A stretch of DNA of 64,000 bases from Oribacterium asaccharolyticum ACB7 (GCF_000238075.1 NZ_JH414504.1:354886-418885); one strand, 5' to 3'; counted from the first letter of the stretch, positions 8,689 through 18,080 are shown. The notes: a model not told the origin generated them from the sequence alone. A program made the numbers and translations.

Positions 8689-8718
8689 TCTACACAAAAA
8701 AAAATACTGTGGTATGAT
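8689..8718 (+). promoter_or_regulatory. extended -10 sigma-A promoter candidate
   Basis: TCTACA (8689-8694) serves as a weak -35 box, 18 bases before TATGAT (8713-8718). The -10 is preceded by TGG, giving the extended -10 form TGnTATGAT. It lies 217 bases before the VanW-family start and directly before a strong hairpin. Confidence 0.5.
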
Positions 8719-8756
8719 AAAGGGCGTCGTTTTCTGTATAGGAAACGACGCCCTTT
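8719..8756 (+). terminator. 16-bp hairpin, leuS terminator or 5' leader stem
   Basis: Bases 8719-8734 pair with 8741-8756 over 16 positions (one G-T wobble) around the loop TGTATA. The stem is flanked by A and T tracts, which suits a terminator for leuS. A promoter-like -10 immediately upstream means it may instead sit at the 5' end of the next transcript. The rest of the 298-base gap (8637-8934) holds no convincing gene; a 91-codon frame there runs through this hairpin and is not credible. Confidence 0.65.
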
Positions 8757-8934
8757 CGTAATGAATAACGAATATCGCAACAGGCGGGGGTTATCCTTTT
8801 TTACAATGCTGTTACGGGAGAATTGTTCAAAATTTATTTCGTTTTCAGACTTTACGGAAAATGCTTATTCAATTTATTGTGGAGTCACAGGAGGATACTG
8901 TGATCTTGTTTGTATAGAAGACAGAGGATGAAAT

Positions 8935-10848
8935 ATGCTAGCCAGTCAAAGAAGATTATCAAGAGGAGTCAGTAGAGCGCAGGGAAGTTCCAGAAGTCGT
9001 AGCGCATCCTACAGCTATAATGATAGAGGAGTAAGGTCCGGGAGAGGTAGCGGAAACGGCGGAAGTGGAAGAAGACCCAATAAAAAATCTCCATTTCCTT
9101 TTGTGTTAATCGGTGTTTTGGCTATTGCCGTACTGGGTACGGGAGTTTATGCGCTGTCCCGTCCTTCTTCTCATGCGGAAGAGACGGAAAGTGCGGTAGA
9201 AACACAGGCAATCAATCCCGATGCAATTCAAAAAGATTTATATTTGGATTACTCCGCTTTCAAGAAAGATGCCGAGCTTTTAAATATGAAGGGCATGACC
9301 AAGGAGGAAGTGGAGGATTTTCTGCACAAATCCTACCAGTGGAATATTGTGATTAAAAATGCGAATCCCAATATTCAGTATTTTTCCATGCCGGAGTTTC
9401 CGGAGCATAAAGAGAATAGCAGCTCTGATGACGGAGTAGATGACCAGGGTACGGAGGAAATTGTTAAAATTGCCAATTCTCTTTCCGATGTGACCATTCG
9501 ACCGGAAAAAACGGAATACAACGTTCCGGATTTGTTGGAAGACAGTATTCACGATTTTGTAGAGCAGATTTTTACGGCATACAAAGAGAGTGAGACGGTA
9601 GAAAGCAGTACGGAAGAGAGTTCCACAGAGAAAGAAAAAAAGAAAAAGAAGAAAAAAGAAGAAACTACATCGGAAACGGAAACACAGGCTCCTACAGCGG
9701 ACTATGTGTTACAACTGCCGAATTTCAACGACAAGATAACGGACTATGTCAATCAGCTTGCAATTGTTTGGAAGATGGCTCCTCAAAACGGAGATATTAC
9801 AAAATACAACAGATCAACCGGGGAATTTGAATTCGGAGGAACCAAGGACGGCTATGCCGTTAATGTAAGCGATACAGCCAAGAAGGTTATGGATTTGCTC
9901 GATGCAAAAGAGTTTTCCGGGGAAGTAGAGACTGTTGGTTCCGCCATTCCGGCTTCAACCGACTCTATTAAGGATAAATATAAAATTATTGCCAGCGTAA
10001 CCACAAAAACAACCTCTAATCAATTGCGTAATACGAATGTCAAGCTTGCTGCAGAGGCGGTAAACGGTACGGTGTTAGAGCCCGGCGAGGAGTTTTCCTT
10101 TAATACCGTTGTCGGACAAAGAACGGCGGAGAAGGGCTATAAACCTGCAGCTGCTTACAACCAGGGAGAAGTTGTGGAAGAAGTTGGAGGAGGCGTTTGC
10201 CAGATTTCCTCTACACTTTATAACGCGGTATTTCGTGCAGGACTTACGACTACCTATAGAAGAGCGCATACCTTTGCCCCGACTTATGTTACACCGGGAA
10301 CCGATGCGACCGTTTCCTGGCCGGGACCGGATTATAAATTTGTAAACAATTCCAAGCACGCTGTCGGTATTTTGGCTTGGTACAAGGATCAAACGGCTAC
10401 GGTACAAATATACGGTTTGCCGGTTCTTCCGGAGGGAGTGAAGTGGGAACTGGTATCGGAGAAAGTTAAAGATTTACCTGTTCCGCAGCCTCAGATCATT
10501 ACCCCTGAACAGGGCAAGGAGAGTAGCGGTTCCGCCGGATCCGAATGGCAGGCGTTCAAGGTCATTACGAAAGACGGAAAGACCGAGAAGGTGAAAGACC
10601 ATTATGCCAGCTATAAAGGGCATACTCCGAAAAAATATGCGGAGGGCAGTACGGAAAGTTCCTCTGCGGCAGAGAGTCAGACCGGAAGTACGCAGGCAAG
10701 CTCTGCACAGGAAACAAAGAGTTCGGAAACGAAGCAAAGTGAGTCTAAAACCGCTGAAAATCCGGTGATTTCCAATGGACCGAGTGGAAGCAATACGGTA
10801 ACGACTACAGCAGAAGACTATATTTCTCCGGGGCCGGGTTCCGATTAA
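8935..10848 (+). CDS. VanW-domain membrane-anchored surface protein
   Basis: This 637-residue protein has a basic Ser/Arg/Gly-rich cytoplasmic tail, one transmembrane helix near residues 57-76 (FPFVLIGVLAIAVLGTGVYA), and an extracellular remainder. A Lys/Glu-rich linker near 220-245 comes from an A-rich DNA stretch. The VanW core lies around residues 365-495, with EFSFN, the GGGVCQISSTLYNA block near 418 and RRAHTF. The C-terminus is Ser/Thr/Glu-rich. VanW is named for vancomycin-resistance clusters, but the biochemical role of the domain is unknown; no van genes are nearby, so resistance should not be inferred. Confidence 0.85.
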   Translation: MLASQRRLSRGVSRAQGSSRSRSASYSYNDRGVRSGRGSGNGGSGRRPNKKSPFPFVLIGVLAIAVLGTGVYALSRPSSHAEETESAVETQAINPDAIQKDLYLDYSAFKKDAELLNMKGMTKEEVEDFLHKSYQWNIVIKNANPNIQYFSMPEFPEHKENSSSDDGVDDQGTEEIVKIANSLSDVTIRPEKTEYNVPDLLEDSIHDFVEQIFTAYKESETVESSTEESSTEKEKKKKKKKEETTSETETQAPTADYVLQLPNFNDKITDYVNQLAIVWKMAPQNGDITKYNRSTGEFEFGGTKDGYAVNVSDTAKKVMDLLDAKEFSGEVETVGSAIPASTDSIKDKYKIIASVTTKTTSNQLRNTNVKLAAEAVNGTVLEPGEEFSFNTVVGQRTAEKGYKPAAAYNQGEVVEEVGGGVCQISSTLYNAVFRAGLTTTYRRAHTFAPTYVTPGTDATVSWPGPDYKFVNNSKHAVGILAWYKDQTATVQIYGLPVLPEGVKWELVSEKVKDLPVPQPQIITPEQGKESSGSAGSEWQAFKVITKDGKTEKVKDHYASYKGHTPKKYAEGSTESSSAAESQTGSTQASSAQETKSSETKQSESKTAENPVISNGPSGSNTVTTTAEDYISPGPGSD

Positions 10849-10853
10849 TAGAA

Positions 10854-10911
10854 GAGTATTTAAAAAGAGTATTTAAAAAGAGTATTTAAAAGAGTATTTA
10901 AAAAGAGTATT
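10854..10911 (+). repeat. five tandem copies of a 12-13 bp unit after the VanW-family stop
   Basis: GAGTATT begins at 10854, 10867, 10880, 10892 and 10905, linked by T/A-rich spacers (TAAAAA type), giving periods of 13, 13, 12 and 13. The last copy is the left arm of the terminator that follows. The array begins six bases after the stop codon. Confidence 0.9.
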
Positions 10912-10940
10912 GAGCGCTTTGCGTTTGGTACTCTTTTTTT
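10900..10940 (+). terminator. Rho-independent terminator of the VanW-family gene
   Basis: AAAAAGAGTA (10900-10909) pairs with TACTCTTTTT (from 10929), with an inner CGC-TTT-GCG helix and a T-run at the end. The upstream repeat provides four extra copies of the left arm. Confidence 0.75.
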
Positions 10941-10988
10941 GTGAAAGTTTTGATAATTGTACTAAATAAGGAACGGAGGCAAATTCCA

Positions 10989-11016
10989 TTGCTTTTCAAA
11001 GGGGGAATGTTATACT
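10989..11016 (+). promoter_or_regulatory. promoter of nifJ
   Basis: TTGCTT (10989-10994), a 16-base spacer and TATACT (11011-11016) preceded by TGT, an extended -10. The leader that follows has a small hairpin, AAGGTCC with GGACTTT, and a strong RBS (AGGAGGG) before the nifJ start. Confidence 0.6.
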
Positions 11017-11086
11017 AATTTTCGGTATGTAAGGTCCCAAAAAGGACTTTAAGGATAATGTTTCATTTTTTTCAGGAGGGTATTTT

Positions 11087-14000
11087 ATGGCAAGAAAAAT
11101 GAAGACCATGGACGGTAACCAGGCTGCGGCTCATGCATCCTATGCGTTCTCGGAAGTGGCTGCAATTTTCCCGATTACACCTTCTTCTGTTATGCCTGAG
11201 CATGTGGATGAGTGGGCAACAGAGGGAAGACAGAACATTCTCGGGGAAACCGTTCAGGTAACGGAGATGCAGTCCGAGGCCGGTGCTGCAGGAGCAGTAC
11301 ACGGAGCACTCGCTGCCGGTGCTTTAACAACTACTTTTACGGCATCCCAAGGTTTGCTCCTTATGATTCCGGATATTTATAAGATTGCCGGTGAGCAGCT
11401 TCCCGGTGTTTTTGATGTATCTGCAAGAGCTGTTGCAACACATGCGCTTTCCATCTTCGGAGATCACTCCGATGTTATGGCTTGCCGTCAGACTGGTGCT
11501 GCACTGCTTTGTGAATCTTCCGTACAGGAAGTTATGGACTTAACTCCGGTTGCGCACCTTGCAGCCTTAAAGGGAAGACTTCCTTTCATTAACTTCTTCG
11601 ACGGTTTCCGTACTTCTCACGAGATCCAGAAGATTGAAGAGTGGGATTATGAAGATTTGAAGGATATGGTAGATTGGGAGTATATTGATGCTTTCCGTAA
11701 GAATGCATTAAACCCGAATCACCCGGTTGAGAGAGGTTCCGCACAGAATCCGGACATTTTCTTCCAGGCAAGAGAAGCTTGCAATCCTTATTATGATGCA
11801 CTTCCGGCTATTGTGCAGGAGTACATGGATAAGGTAAACAAGAAGATCGGAACAAATTATGCTTTGTTCAACTACTATGGAGCACAGGATGCAGAGCACG
11901 TTATTGTGGCTATGGGTTCTGTAAATGAGACCATTGAAGAGACCATCGATTATTTAGCGGAAAAGACCGGCGCAAAGCTTGGTTTAATCAAGGTAAGATT
12001 GTATAGACCGTTTGCAACCGATGCTTTCTTGAAGGCTATTCCGAAGACGGTAAAGACTATCTCCGTATTGGATCGTACCAAGGAGCCGGGATCTATCGGT
12101 GAGCCTTTATACTTAGATGTTGTTGCTGCACTTTCCGACAGCGAGTTTAAGGACGTGACTGTTCTTTCCGGCCGTTACGGCTTAGGTTCCAAGGACACTA
12201 CTCCCGCACAGATTGTAGCTGTATACAACAACAAGGATAAGAAGAGATTCACTATCGGAATCAATGATGATGTAACCCATCTTTCTCTGGAGGTTGGGCC
12301 TTCCATCGTTACAACTCCTGCAGGAACCGTAAACTGTAAGTTCTGGGGACTGGGAGCTGATGGAACCGTTGGAGCAAACAAGAACTCCATCAAGATCATC
12401 GGTGACAATACAGATAAGTACGCACAGGCTTACTTCGATTATGATTCCAAGAAGTCCGGCGGTGTTACCATGTCTCACTTAAGATTTGGTGATAAGCCGA
12501 TTAAGTCTACTTACCTGATTAAGAGAGCTGACTTCGTTGCCTGCCACAATCCTTCCTATATGACTAAGTTTAATATGGTACAAGAGCTGGTTGACGGCGG
12601 TACCTTCCTTCTGAACTGTACATGGTCCAAGGATGAGGTGGAAAAGCATATTCCGGGCCAGGTAAAGAAGTACATGGCCGAGCATAACATCAAGTTCTAT
12701 GTAATCAACGGTGTTAAAATCGGTATCGAAACCGGCATGGGACCAACGCGTATCAACACGATTCTGCAGTCCGCATTCTTTACCTTAACCGGTATCATTC
12801 CGAAGGAGCAGGCTAACAAGCTCATGAAGGATGCCGCTGAGAAGACCTACGGTCGTAAGGGTGAAGATGTCGTTAAGAAGAACTGGGCTGCAATTGATGC
12901 CGGTGCCAATGCTTTTGAAGAAGTGGAAGTAAAGAAGGAATGGGCTAACTGCGCAGATGAAGGTCTTGAATTTAAGACGAAGACCGAGGGTAGAAAGGAC
13001 ATTCTCGACTTTGTAAACAATGTGCAGAATCATGTATCCGCTCAGGAAGGTAACAATCTTCCGGTTTCCGCTTTCACAAGCTATGTAGACGGTTCCACAC
13101 CGGTTGGAACGGCTGCTTACGAAAAGCGTGGTATTGCTGTTAACGTTCCTGCATGGAATCCGGATAACTGTATTCAGTGTAACTTCTGTTCCTATGTTTG
13201 TCCTCATGCCGCAATTCGTGCTTTTGCTTATACGGAGGATGAGGCTGCAAAGGCTCCGGAAGCAGATCAGCAGAAGGCTATGAACGGAATGCCCAACTAC
13301 AAGTTCGGTATCAAGGTTTCCGTAATGGATTGCGTAGGCTGCGGATCTTGTGCAAATGTATGTCCGGGTATGAAGGGCGAGAAGGCTCTTGTTATGTCCC
13401 CAATCGAGGACAATCTGGATCGTCAGAAGTACTTCGACTATGCTGTTAAGCTTCCCGAGAAGGAAGAAGTTATTGCAAAGTTTAAGGAGACTACCGTTAA
13501 GGGATCTCAGTTTAAGAAGCCGCTCTTCGAGTTCTCCGGTGCATGTCCGGGATGTGGAGAGACACCGTATGCCAAGCTCATCACACAGCTTTTCGGAGAG
13601 AGAATGTACATCAGTAATGCTACAGGATGTTCTTCTATCTGGGGTAACTCTTCTCCCTCTACACCGTATACGGTAAACGCAAAGGGACAGGGCCCGGCTT
13701 GGGATAACTCTCTCTTTGAGGACAATGCAGAGTTCGGATACGGTATGCTTCTTGCACAGAATGCGATTCGTAACCGTCTGAAGAAGCAGGTTGAAAAGCT
13801 TGTAGAAGACAATAAGGACAGCGCTGTTGTGGAAGCGGCTAAGGAATATTTGGATACCTTTGCTGTCGGTGCTACAAACGGTACCGCTACAGAGAAGCTG
13901 GTTGCTGCTTTGGAAGGAAAGACCGACGAAGTGGCTAAGGATCTTCTGAAGAATAAGGACTTCTTAGGAAAGAAGAGCCAGTGGATTTTCGGTGGTGACG

Positions 14001-14623
14001 GTTGGGCATATGATATCGGATTCGGCGGATTGGATCATGTTCTTGCTTCCGGAAAAGATATCAATGTTATGGTATTCGATACTGAGGTATACTCCAACAC
14101 AGGCGGACAGTCTTCCAAGTCTACTCCGACCGGTGCTGTGGCACAGTTTGCTGCCGGCGGTAAGGAGACTAAGAAGAAGGATCTTGCCGGAATTGCAATG
14201 TCCTACGGCTATGTTTATGTAGCACACATCGCAATGGGTGCAGATATGGCACAGACCGTTAAGGCTATTTCCGAGGCGGAGGCATATCCGGGACCGTCTC
14301 TTATCATCGCTTACTCTCCCTGTATCAACCACGGTATCAAGAAGGGTATGGCTAAGGCACAGACCGAAGAGAAGCTTGCCGTTGAGGCCGGTTACTGGAA
14401 CAACTTCCGTTTTAATCCGCTTGGCGGAGACAAGAAGTTCAGCTTAGACTCCAAGGAACCGAAGTTCGAATCTTATCAGGAATTCTTACAGGGTGAGGTT
14501 CGTTACCTTTCTCTGGCTCTGAAGAATCCGGAGAGAGCAAAGGCTTTGGACGAGATGAACGAGAAGGAAGCTAGAGAGAGATACGAGAAGTTAAAGAGAT
14601 TGGTTGATTTATACAACAACTAA
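11087..14623 (+). CDS. nifJ: pyruvate:ferredoxin (flavodoxin) oxidoreductase
   Basis: This 1178-residue single-chain enzyme oxidises pyruvate with CoA to acetyl-CoA and CO2, passing electrons to ferredoxin or flavodoxin. The N-terminal pyruvate-binding domain includes EVAAIFPITPSSVMPEH and the gamma-type domain follows around residues 420-620. Two 4Fe-4S motifs are visible, CIQCNFCSYVCPH and CVGCGSCANVCPG. The C-terminal thiamine diphosphate domain has CPGCGETPY and GGDGWAYDIGFGG. The length is normal for bacterial NifJ/PFOR. Codon use is noticeably more biased than in neighbours, as expected for a highly expressed central enzyme. It is monocistronic, with its own promoter and terminator. Confidence 0.97.
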   Translation: MARKMKTMDGNQAAAHASYAFSEVAAIFPITPSSVMPEHVDEWATEGRQNILGETVQVTEMQSEAGAAGAVHGALAAGALTTTFTASQGLLLMIPDIYKIAGEQLPGVFDVSARAVATHALSIFGDHSDVMACRQTGAALLCESSVQEVMDLTPVAHLAALKGRLPFINFFDGFRTSHEIQKIEEWDYEDLKDMVDWEYIDAFRKNALNPNHPVERGSAQNPDIFFQAREACNPYYDALPAIVQEYMDKVNKKIGTNYALFNYYGAQDAEHVIVAMGSVNETIEETIDYLAEKTGAKLGLIKVRLYRPFATDAFLKAIPKTVKTISVLDRTKEPGSIGEPLYLDVVAALSDSEFKDVTVLSGRYGLGSKDTTPAQIVAVYNNKDKKRFTIGINDDVTHLSLEVGPSIVTTPAGTVNCKFWGLGADGTVGANKNSIKIIGDNTDKYAQAYFDYDSKKSGGVTMSHLRFGDKPIKSTYLIKRADFVACHNPSYMTKFNMVQELVDGGTFLLNCTWSKDEVEKHIPGQVKKYMAEHNIKFYVINGVKIGIETGMGPTRINTILQSAFFTLTGIIPKEQANKLMKDAAEKTYGRKGEDVVKKNWAAIDAGANAFEEVEVKKEWANCADEGLEFKTKTEGRKDILDFVNNVQNHVSAQEGNNLPVSAFTSYVDGSTPVGTAAYEKRGIAVNVPAWNPDNCIQCNFCSYVCPHAAIRAFAYTEDEAAKAPEADQQKAMNGMPNYKFGIKVSVMDCVGCGSCANVCPGMKGEKALVMSPIEDNLDRQKYFDYAVKLPEKEEVIAKFKETTVKGSQFKKPLFEFSGACPGCGETPYAKLITQLFGERMYISNATGCSSIWGNSSPSTPYTVNAKGQGPAWDNSLFEDNAEFGYGMLLAQNAIRNRLKKQVEKLVEDNKDSAVVEAAKEYLDTFAVGATNGTATEKLVAALEGKTDEVAKDLLKNKDFLGKKSQWIFGGDGWAYDIGFGGLDHVLASGKDINVMVFDTEVYSNTGGQSSKSTPTGAVAQFAAGGKETKKKDLAGIAMSYGYVYVAHIAMGADMAQTVKAISEAEAYPGPSLIIAYSPCINHGIKKGMAKAQTEEKLAVEAGYWNNFRFNPLGGDKKFSLDSKEPKFESYQEFLQGEVRYLSLALKNPERAKALDEMNEKEARERYEKLKRLVDLYNN

Positions 14624-14707
14624 TTGAATTACCTTTTCATTCAGATGGATTTATATTCATTAAGAGCTTTCTATGAGACCAACGTAGTTTTTCAGGGATA
14701 CTCATTA

Positions 14708-14743
14708 AACGAGATATCGCACGCTTTGCGCACGATACTCGTT
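14708..14743 (+). other. imperfect palindrome with a CGC-TTT-GCG tip
   Basis: AACGAG pairs with CTCGTT, then TATCG with CGATA, then CGC with GCG around a TTT loop: 14 pairs in all, with a one-base bulge and a 2x2 internal loop. It lies 85 bases after nifJ and just before the real terminator, with no T-run of its own. The tip matches the one in the terminator at 10900-10940. Confidence 0.6.
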
Positions 14744-14753
14744 ATGAATTCAA

Positions 14754-14787
14754 GAAAAAGGAAGGGACTTTGTTCCCTTCTTTTTTT
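14754..14787 (+). terminator. Rho-independent terminator of nifJ
   Basis: AAAAAGGAAGGGA pairs with TCCCTTCTTTTTT around a short CTTTGT loop and continues into a T-run. It closes the nifJ unit ahead of der. Confidence 0.85.
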
Positions 14788-14883
14788 CTTTCCTTTTTGT
14801 TCAGCTATTTTTTTAAGCATGTGACATTATCCTGAATTAATGGTAAAATGAATCGATTTCGAGTATTGAAAGGGAGGAATAGC

Positions 14884-16209
14884 GTGAGAAAAGCCATTGT
14901 CGCCGTAGTGGGGCGTCCTAATGTGGGAAAATCCACTCTATTTAATACAATAGCCGGAAAACAGATTTCCATCGTACAGGATACGCCGGGGGTAACAAGA
15001 GATCGTATCTATGCCGAAGCGTCCTGGTTGAATTATCATTTTACCTTGGTCGATACCGGTGGAATTGAGCCTGTTTCCGATGATATTTTACTGAAGCAAA
15101 TGCGCTCTCAGGCTGAACTTGCGATTGAGACAGCAGATGTGATTATTTTTGTTACCGATGTGAGAAGCGGAGTGGTGGATGCGGACTATGAAGTGGCCAA
15201 TATGCTCAGGAAGTCCAAGAAGCCGGTTGTACTCTGTGTAAATAAGGTAGACAGTGTGAAGAAGTTCGGAAATGATATTTACGAATTTTATTCTTTGGCT
15301 TTGGGAGAACCCTTTGCCGTGTCTTCCGCGAATCATATGGGAATCGGAGATTTGCTGGAGGAAGTGGTTAAACACTTTCCGAAGGAAGGGGAAGCTGAGG
15401 AAGAGGATGATCGCTTGAAGATTGCGCTCATCGGAAAACCGAATGTGGGAAAGAGCTCTCTAACCAATAAGCTTCTGGGAGAGAACCGTGTTATTGTTTC
15501 GGATATTGCCGGAACGACTCGTGATGCCATTGATACGGAAATCATTCATAATGGCGTTCCCTATGTATTCATCGATACGGCGGGGCTTCGCCGAAAGGGA
15601 AGAGTGACGGAGGAAATCGAAAGGTATTCCGTGATTCGTACCGTTTCTGCAGTAGATAGAGCAGACATATGCATTGTTTTACTGGATGCTACAGAGGGTA
15701 TTACGGATGGAGATACCCGCATTGCCGGTATAGCCCATGAATCCGGAAAAGGAGTAATCCTGGCAGTCAATAAATGGGATCTTGTGGAAAAGGACGACAA
15801 GACCATGCAGGAGTTTACGAAGAAGCTTCGTGAAAAGTTTTCTTATATGGACTATGCGGAGATTCTCTTTATTTCCGCGGAAACCGGACAGCGCACACAG
15901 AAGATTTTTGAAATGGTGGACAGAATCCATGAAAATCAGGTTTTGCGCATAAAGACCGGTGTCTTAAATGAAATTATGGCGAGAGCGACTGCCATGAAGC
16001 AACCGCCTTCCGATAAAGGAAAAAGACTCAAGCTATTTTATATTACGCAGGCTTCCGTTTCGCCTCCTACCTTTGTGATTTTTGTCAATGACAGAGAGCT
16101 GATGCATTTCTCCTATACCCGTTATATTGAGAATCAGATTCGGGAGAACTTCGGTTTTAGAGGAACCCCTATACGCTTTATCATCAGAGAAAGAGGGGAA
16201 GAGAAATAA
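14884..16209 (+). CDS. der: ribosome-assembly GTPase Der (EngA)
   Basis: This 441-residue protein has two tandem GTPase domains. The first has [13 protein letters not shown] and NKVD; the second has [13 protein letters not shown] and NKWD, followed by the KH-like domain. Der acts in 50S subunit maturation. I chose the GTG at 14884 because GGGAGG lies seven bases upstream and the protein then begins [18 protein letters not shown] as in the family. An in-frame ATG 12 codons earlier lacks a RBS and would add an unusual tail. plsY starts immediately after the stop. Confidence 0.95.
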   Translation: MRKAIVAVVGRPNVGKSTLFNTIAGKQISIVQDTPGVTRDRIYAEASWLNYHFTLVDTGGIEPVSDDILLKQMRSQAELAIETADVIIFVTDVRSGVVDADYEVANMLRKSKKPVVLCVNKVDSVKKFGNDIYEFYSLALGEPFAVSSANHMGIGDLLEEVVKHFPKEGEAEEEDDRLKIALIGKPNVGKSSLTNKLLGENRVIVSDIAGTTRDAIDTEIIHNGVPYVFIDTAGLRRKGRVTEEIERYSVIRTVSAVDRADICIVLLDATEGITDGDTRIAGIAHESGKGVILAVNKWDLVEKDDKTMQEFTKKLREKFSYMDYAEILFISAETGQRTQKIFEMVDRIHENQVLRIKTGVLNEIMARATAMKQPPSDKGKRLKLFYITQASVSPPTFVIFVNDRELMHFSYTRYIENQIRENFGFRGTPIRFIIRERGEEK

Positions 16210-16881
16210 ATGCCGGTACAGGAAATTTTGTTCTGCTTAGTTGTGGGTTATGCTTTCGGGAACATCCCTAACGGCTATTTGTATGCAAAAACCCAAGGAA
16301 TTGATATCTATAAGGAAGGATCCGGGAATCCGGGCAGCACGAATATTCTTCGTACTCTGGGGAAAAAAGCGGGGATTACCGTGCTTCTTATGGATATTGC
16401 AAAGTGTATGCTCCCCATCTTTTTTATGGTGCTGTTATTCAAACCGGAAAATGAGGACTTAAAGAGTCTTATTCTGATGGTGACGGGTATCGGAGCAATT
16501 CTTGGACATAACTTTCCCTGTATTCCCAAGGTTAAGGGAGGAAAAGGAGTAGCCTGTACAGGGGCTCTTTTGATTGCCTTATCTCCAATCTATACACTCT
16601 GTCTCTTGCTCTTTTTTATTCTGGTTGTCCTGATTACCGGCTATGTAAGTCTGGGATCTATGCTGGCTGTTACGGTATTTTTCTTCTCTGTCGTATTGTT
16701 TGGGAAGACATCACTGCTTTTTCCTTTTTCAAATGCGGTTTATCTTCCCATGTGTGCTTTAAGTTTTCTACTTATGGCTATGCTCATTTTCCAGCATAGA
16801 GGTAATATCAAGAGACTTTTAAACGGTACGGAAAATCGTTTCGGAAAAAAGAAGAAAGAGCCGAGGGAAAAAGAACGGTAA
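16210..16881 (+). CDS. plsY: acyl-phosphate:glycerol-3-phosphate acyltransferase PlsY
   Basis: This 223-residue polytopic membrane protein makes lysophosphatidic acid from acyl-phosphate and glycerol-3-phosphate. Family signatures are GNIPNGYLYAK, GSGNPGSTNILRTLGKKAG and GHNFPCIPKVKGGKGVA. About five to six hydrophobic segments are visible and the C-terminus is basic. It starts at the base after the der stop and precedes gpsA by 18 bases. With gpsA it forms a phospholipid-precursor pair, which makes the der-plsY-gpsA operon sensible. Confidence 0.95.
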   Translation: MPVQEILFCLVVGYAFGNIPNGYLYAKTQGIDIYKEGSGNPGSTNILRTLGKKAGITVLLMDIAKCMLPIFFMVLLFKPENEDLKSLILMVTGIGAILGHNFPCIPKVKGGKGVACTGALLIALSPIYTLCLLLFFILVVLITGYVSLGSMLAVTVFFFSVVLFGKTSLLFPFSNAVYLPMCALSFLLMAMLIFQHRGNIKRLLNGTENRFGKKKKEPREKER

Positions 16882-16899
16882 TTTTGAAAAGGAGCTTTT

Positions 16900-17901
16900 A
16901 TGAAAATCACAGTGCTTGGTGCCGGAAGCTGGGGAACGGCCTTATCAATGACACTTTGGAAAAATGGGCATTCCGTTTACTTGTGGACACATGACGAGAA
17001 GGAAGCAAAGTACTTGGAGGAGAAGAGAAAATGCATGAATCTTCCGGATGTGGTGATTCCGAAAGAAATTGCAATTCTTACTTCTTTGGAAGAAGCGGTA
17101 AAAGAGGGGGAAGTGCTGGTTTATGCAGTACCTTCTATTTTTACAAGATCCATGGGGGAAAGAACGCTTCCCTTCGTTCGGAAGGAGCAAATCCTTGTGA
17201 CCGTTTCCAAAGGAATAGAAGAGAGTACGCTCTATACCATGACGGATATTTTGGAAGAGTTTTTTCCGGAAAATAAAATTGCCGTGCTTTCCGGGCCCTC
17301 CCATGCGGAGGAGGTATCCCGCTTTATTCCGACTACCATAGTTTGTGCGTCTAAGGATGAAGAAACAGCAAGAAAGATTCAGTCTGTTTTTATCAGCGAT
17401 ACTTTCCGGGTTTATACCAATAAAGATGTTCTGGGAGTGGAAATCGGTGCGGCTTTAAAGAACGTCATTGCGCTTGCCGCAGGCATTGCGGATGGACTGG
17501 GTTACGGGGACAATACGATGGCGGCTTTAATTACGCGGGGAATTGCAGAAATTGCAAGGCTCGGACAGGCTATGGGATGTCATCTGGAAACTTTTGCCGG
17601 GCTTTCCGGAATTGGAGACCTGATTGTTACCTGTGCTTCCAAGCATTCCCGAAACAGGAGAGCGGGAATCTTAATCGGAAAGGGTGAGACTTATGAAGAA
17701 GCAATGAAGGAAGTCGGACAGGTAGTGGAAGGCGTGTATGCCGCAAAAGCGGCCAAAAAGCTTGGTGAAAAATATCATGTCGATCTTCCGATTGTAAAAG
17801 AAGTGAATGCGGTTCTTTTTGAGGGAAAGCCTGCCAAAGACGCAGTATCCGATTTAATGCTCAGGGATAGTCGAAGTGAAAGCCCGGCCGTCGGCTTTTA
17901 A
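16900..17901 (+). CDS. gpsA: NAD(P)-dependent glycerol-3-phosphate dehydrogenase
   Basis: This 333-residue enzyme reduces dihydroxyacetone phosphate to sn-glycerol-3-phosphate, the substrate of the preceding plsY. The N-terminal Rossmann motif is GAGSWGTALS; SGPSHAEEV and the catalytic-domain block GAALKNVIALAAGIADGLG follow, then LSGIGDLIVTC and SRNRR. The length is typical. The RBS AAAAGGAG sits in a small palindrome (AAAAG-GAG-CTTTT) directly before the ATG. The C-terminal end (DSRSESPAVGF) is ordinary. Confidence 0.96.
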   Translation: MKITVLGAGSWGTALSMTLWKNGHSVYLWTHDEKEAKYLEEKRKCMNLPDVVIPKEIAILTSLEEAVKEGEVLVYAVPSIFTRSMGERTLPFVRKEQILVTVSKGIEESTLYTMTDILEEFFPENKIAVLSGPSHAEEVSRFIPTTIVCASKDEETARKIQSVFISDTFRVYTNKDVLGVEIGAALKNVIALAAGIADGLGYGDNTMAALITRGIAEIARLGQAMGCHLETFAGLSGIGDLIVTCASKHSRNRRAGILIGKGETYEEAMKEVGQVVEGVYAAKAAKKLGEKYHVDLPIVKEVNAVLFEGKPAKDAVSDLMLRDSRSESPAVGF

Positions 17902-17975
17902 TCAATATAAAGCAAATGGAGGCTGGAAAGAATAAGCTTCAAAGCATTGCAATCATAATAGGTATTCCTTTGGGT

Positions 17976-18010
17976 TATAACAAGATAAATATTCCGTAAA
18001 TATTGTTATA
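17976..18010 (+). promoter_or_regulatory. operator-like inverted repeat upstream of livK
   Basis: TATAACAA (17976-17983) and TTGTTATA (18003-18010) are exact reverse complements with 19 bases between them. The right half ends seven bases before the livK -35 box, a position suited to a regulator. No regulator gene is adjacent. Confidence 0.45.
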
Positions 18011-18017
18011 AAAAGAA

Positions 18018-18046
18018 TTGACAAGCCGGGCAGTCTTCCCTATAAT
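18018..18046 (+). promoter_or_regulatory. consensus sigma-A promoter of the liv operon
   Basis: TTGACA (18018-18023), a 17-base spacer and TATAAT (18041-18046): both boxes match consensus exactly and the spacing is optimal. It lies 34 bases before the livK start, which has the RBS GGGAGG. This is the strongest promoter in the window. Confidence 0.9.
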
Positions 18047-18080
18047 ACGGAAAGATTTTAAGAATTAAGGGAGGATTGCA

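Noticed and set aside
8656..8931. 91-codon frame between leuS and the VanW-family gene
   Set aside because: It runs through a strong hairpin and promoter-like sequence, lacks a RBS, and looks like no protein.
8935..10848. Vancomycin resistance from the VanW domain
   Set aside because: No vanA/vanB, vanH, vanX or vanRS genes are near, and VanW-domain proteins are common in Clostridia without resistance.
14624..14824. 66-codon frame after nifJ
   Set aside because: It covers a palindrome and a terminator, and has no RBS.
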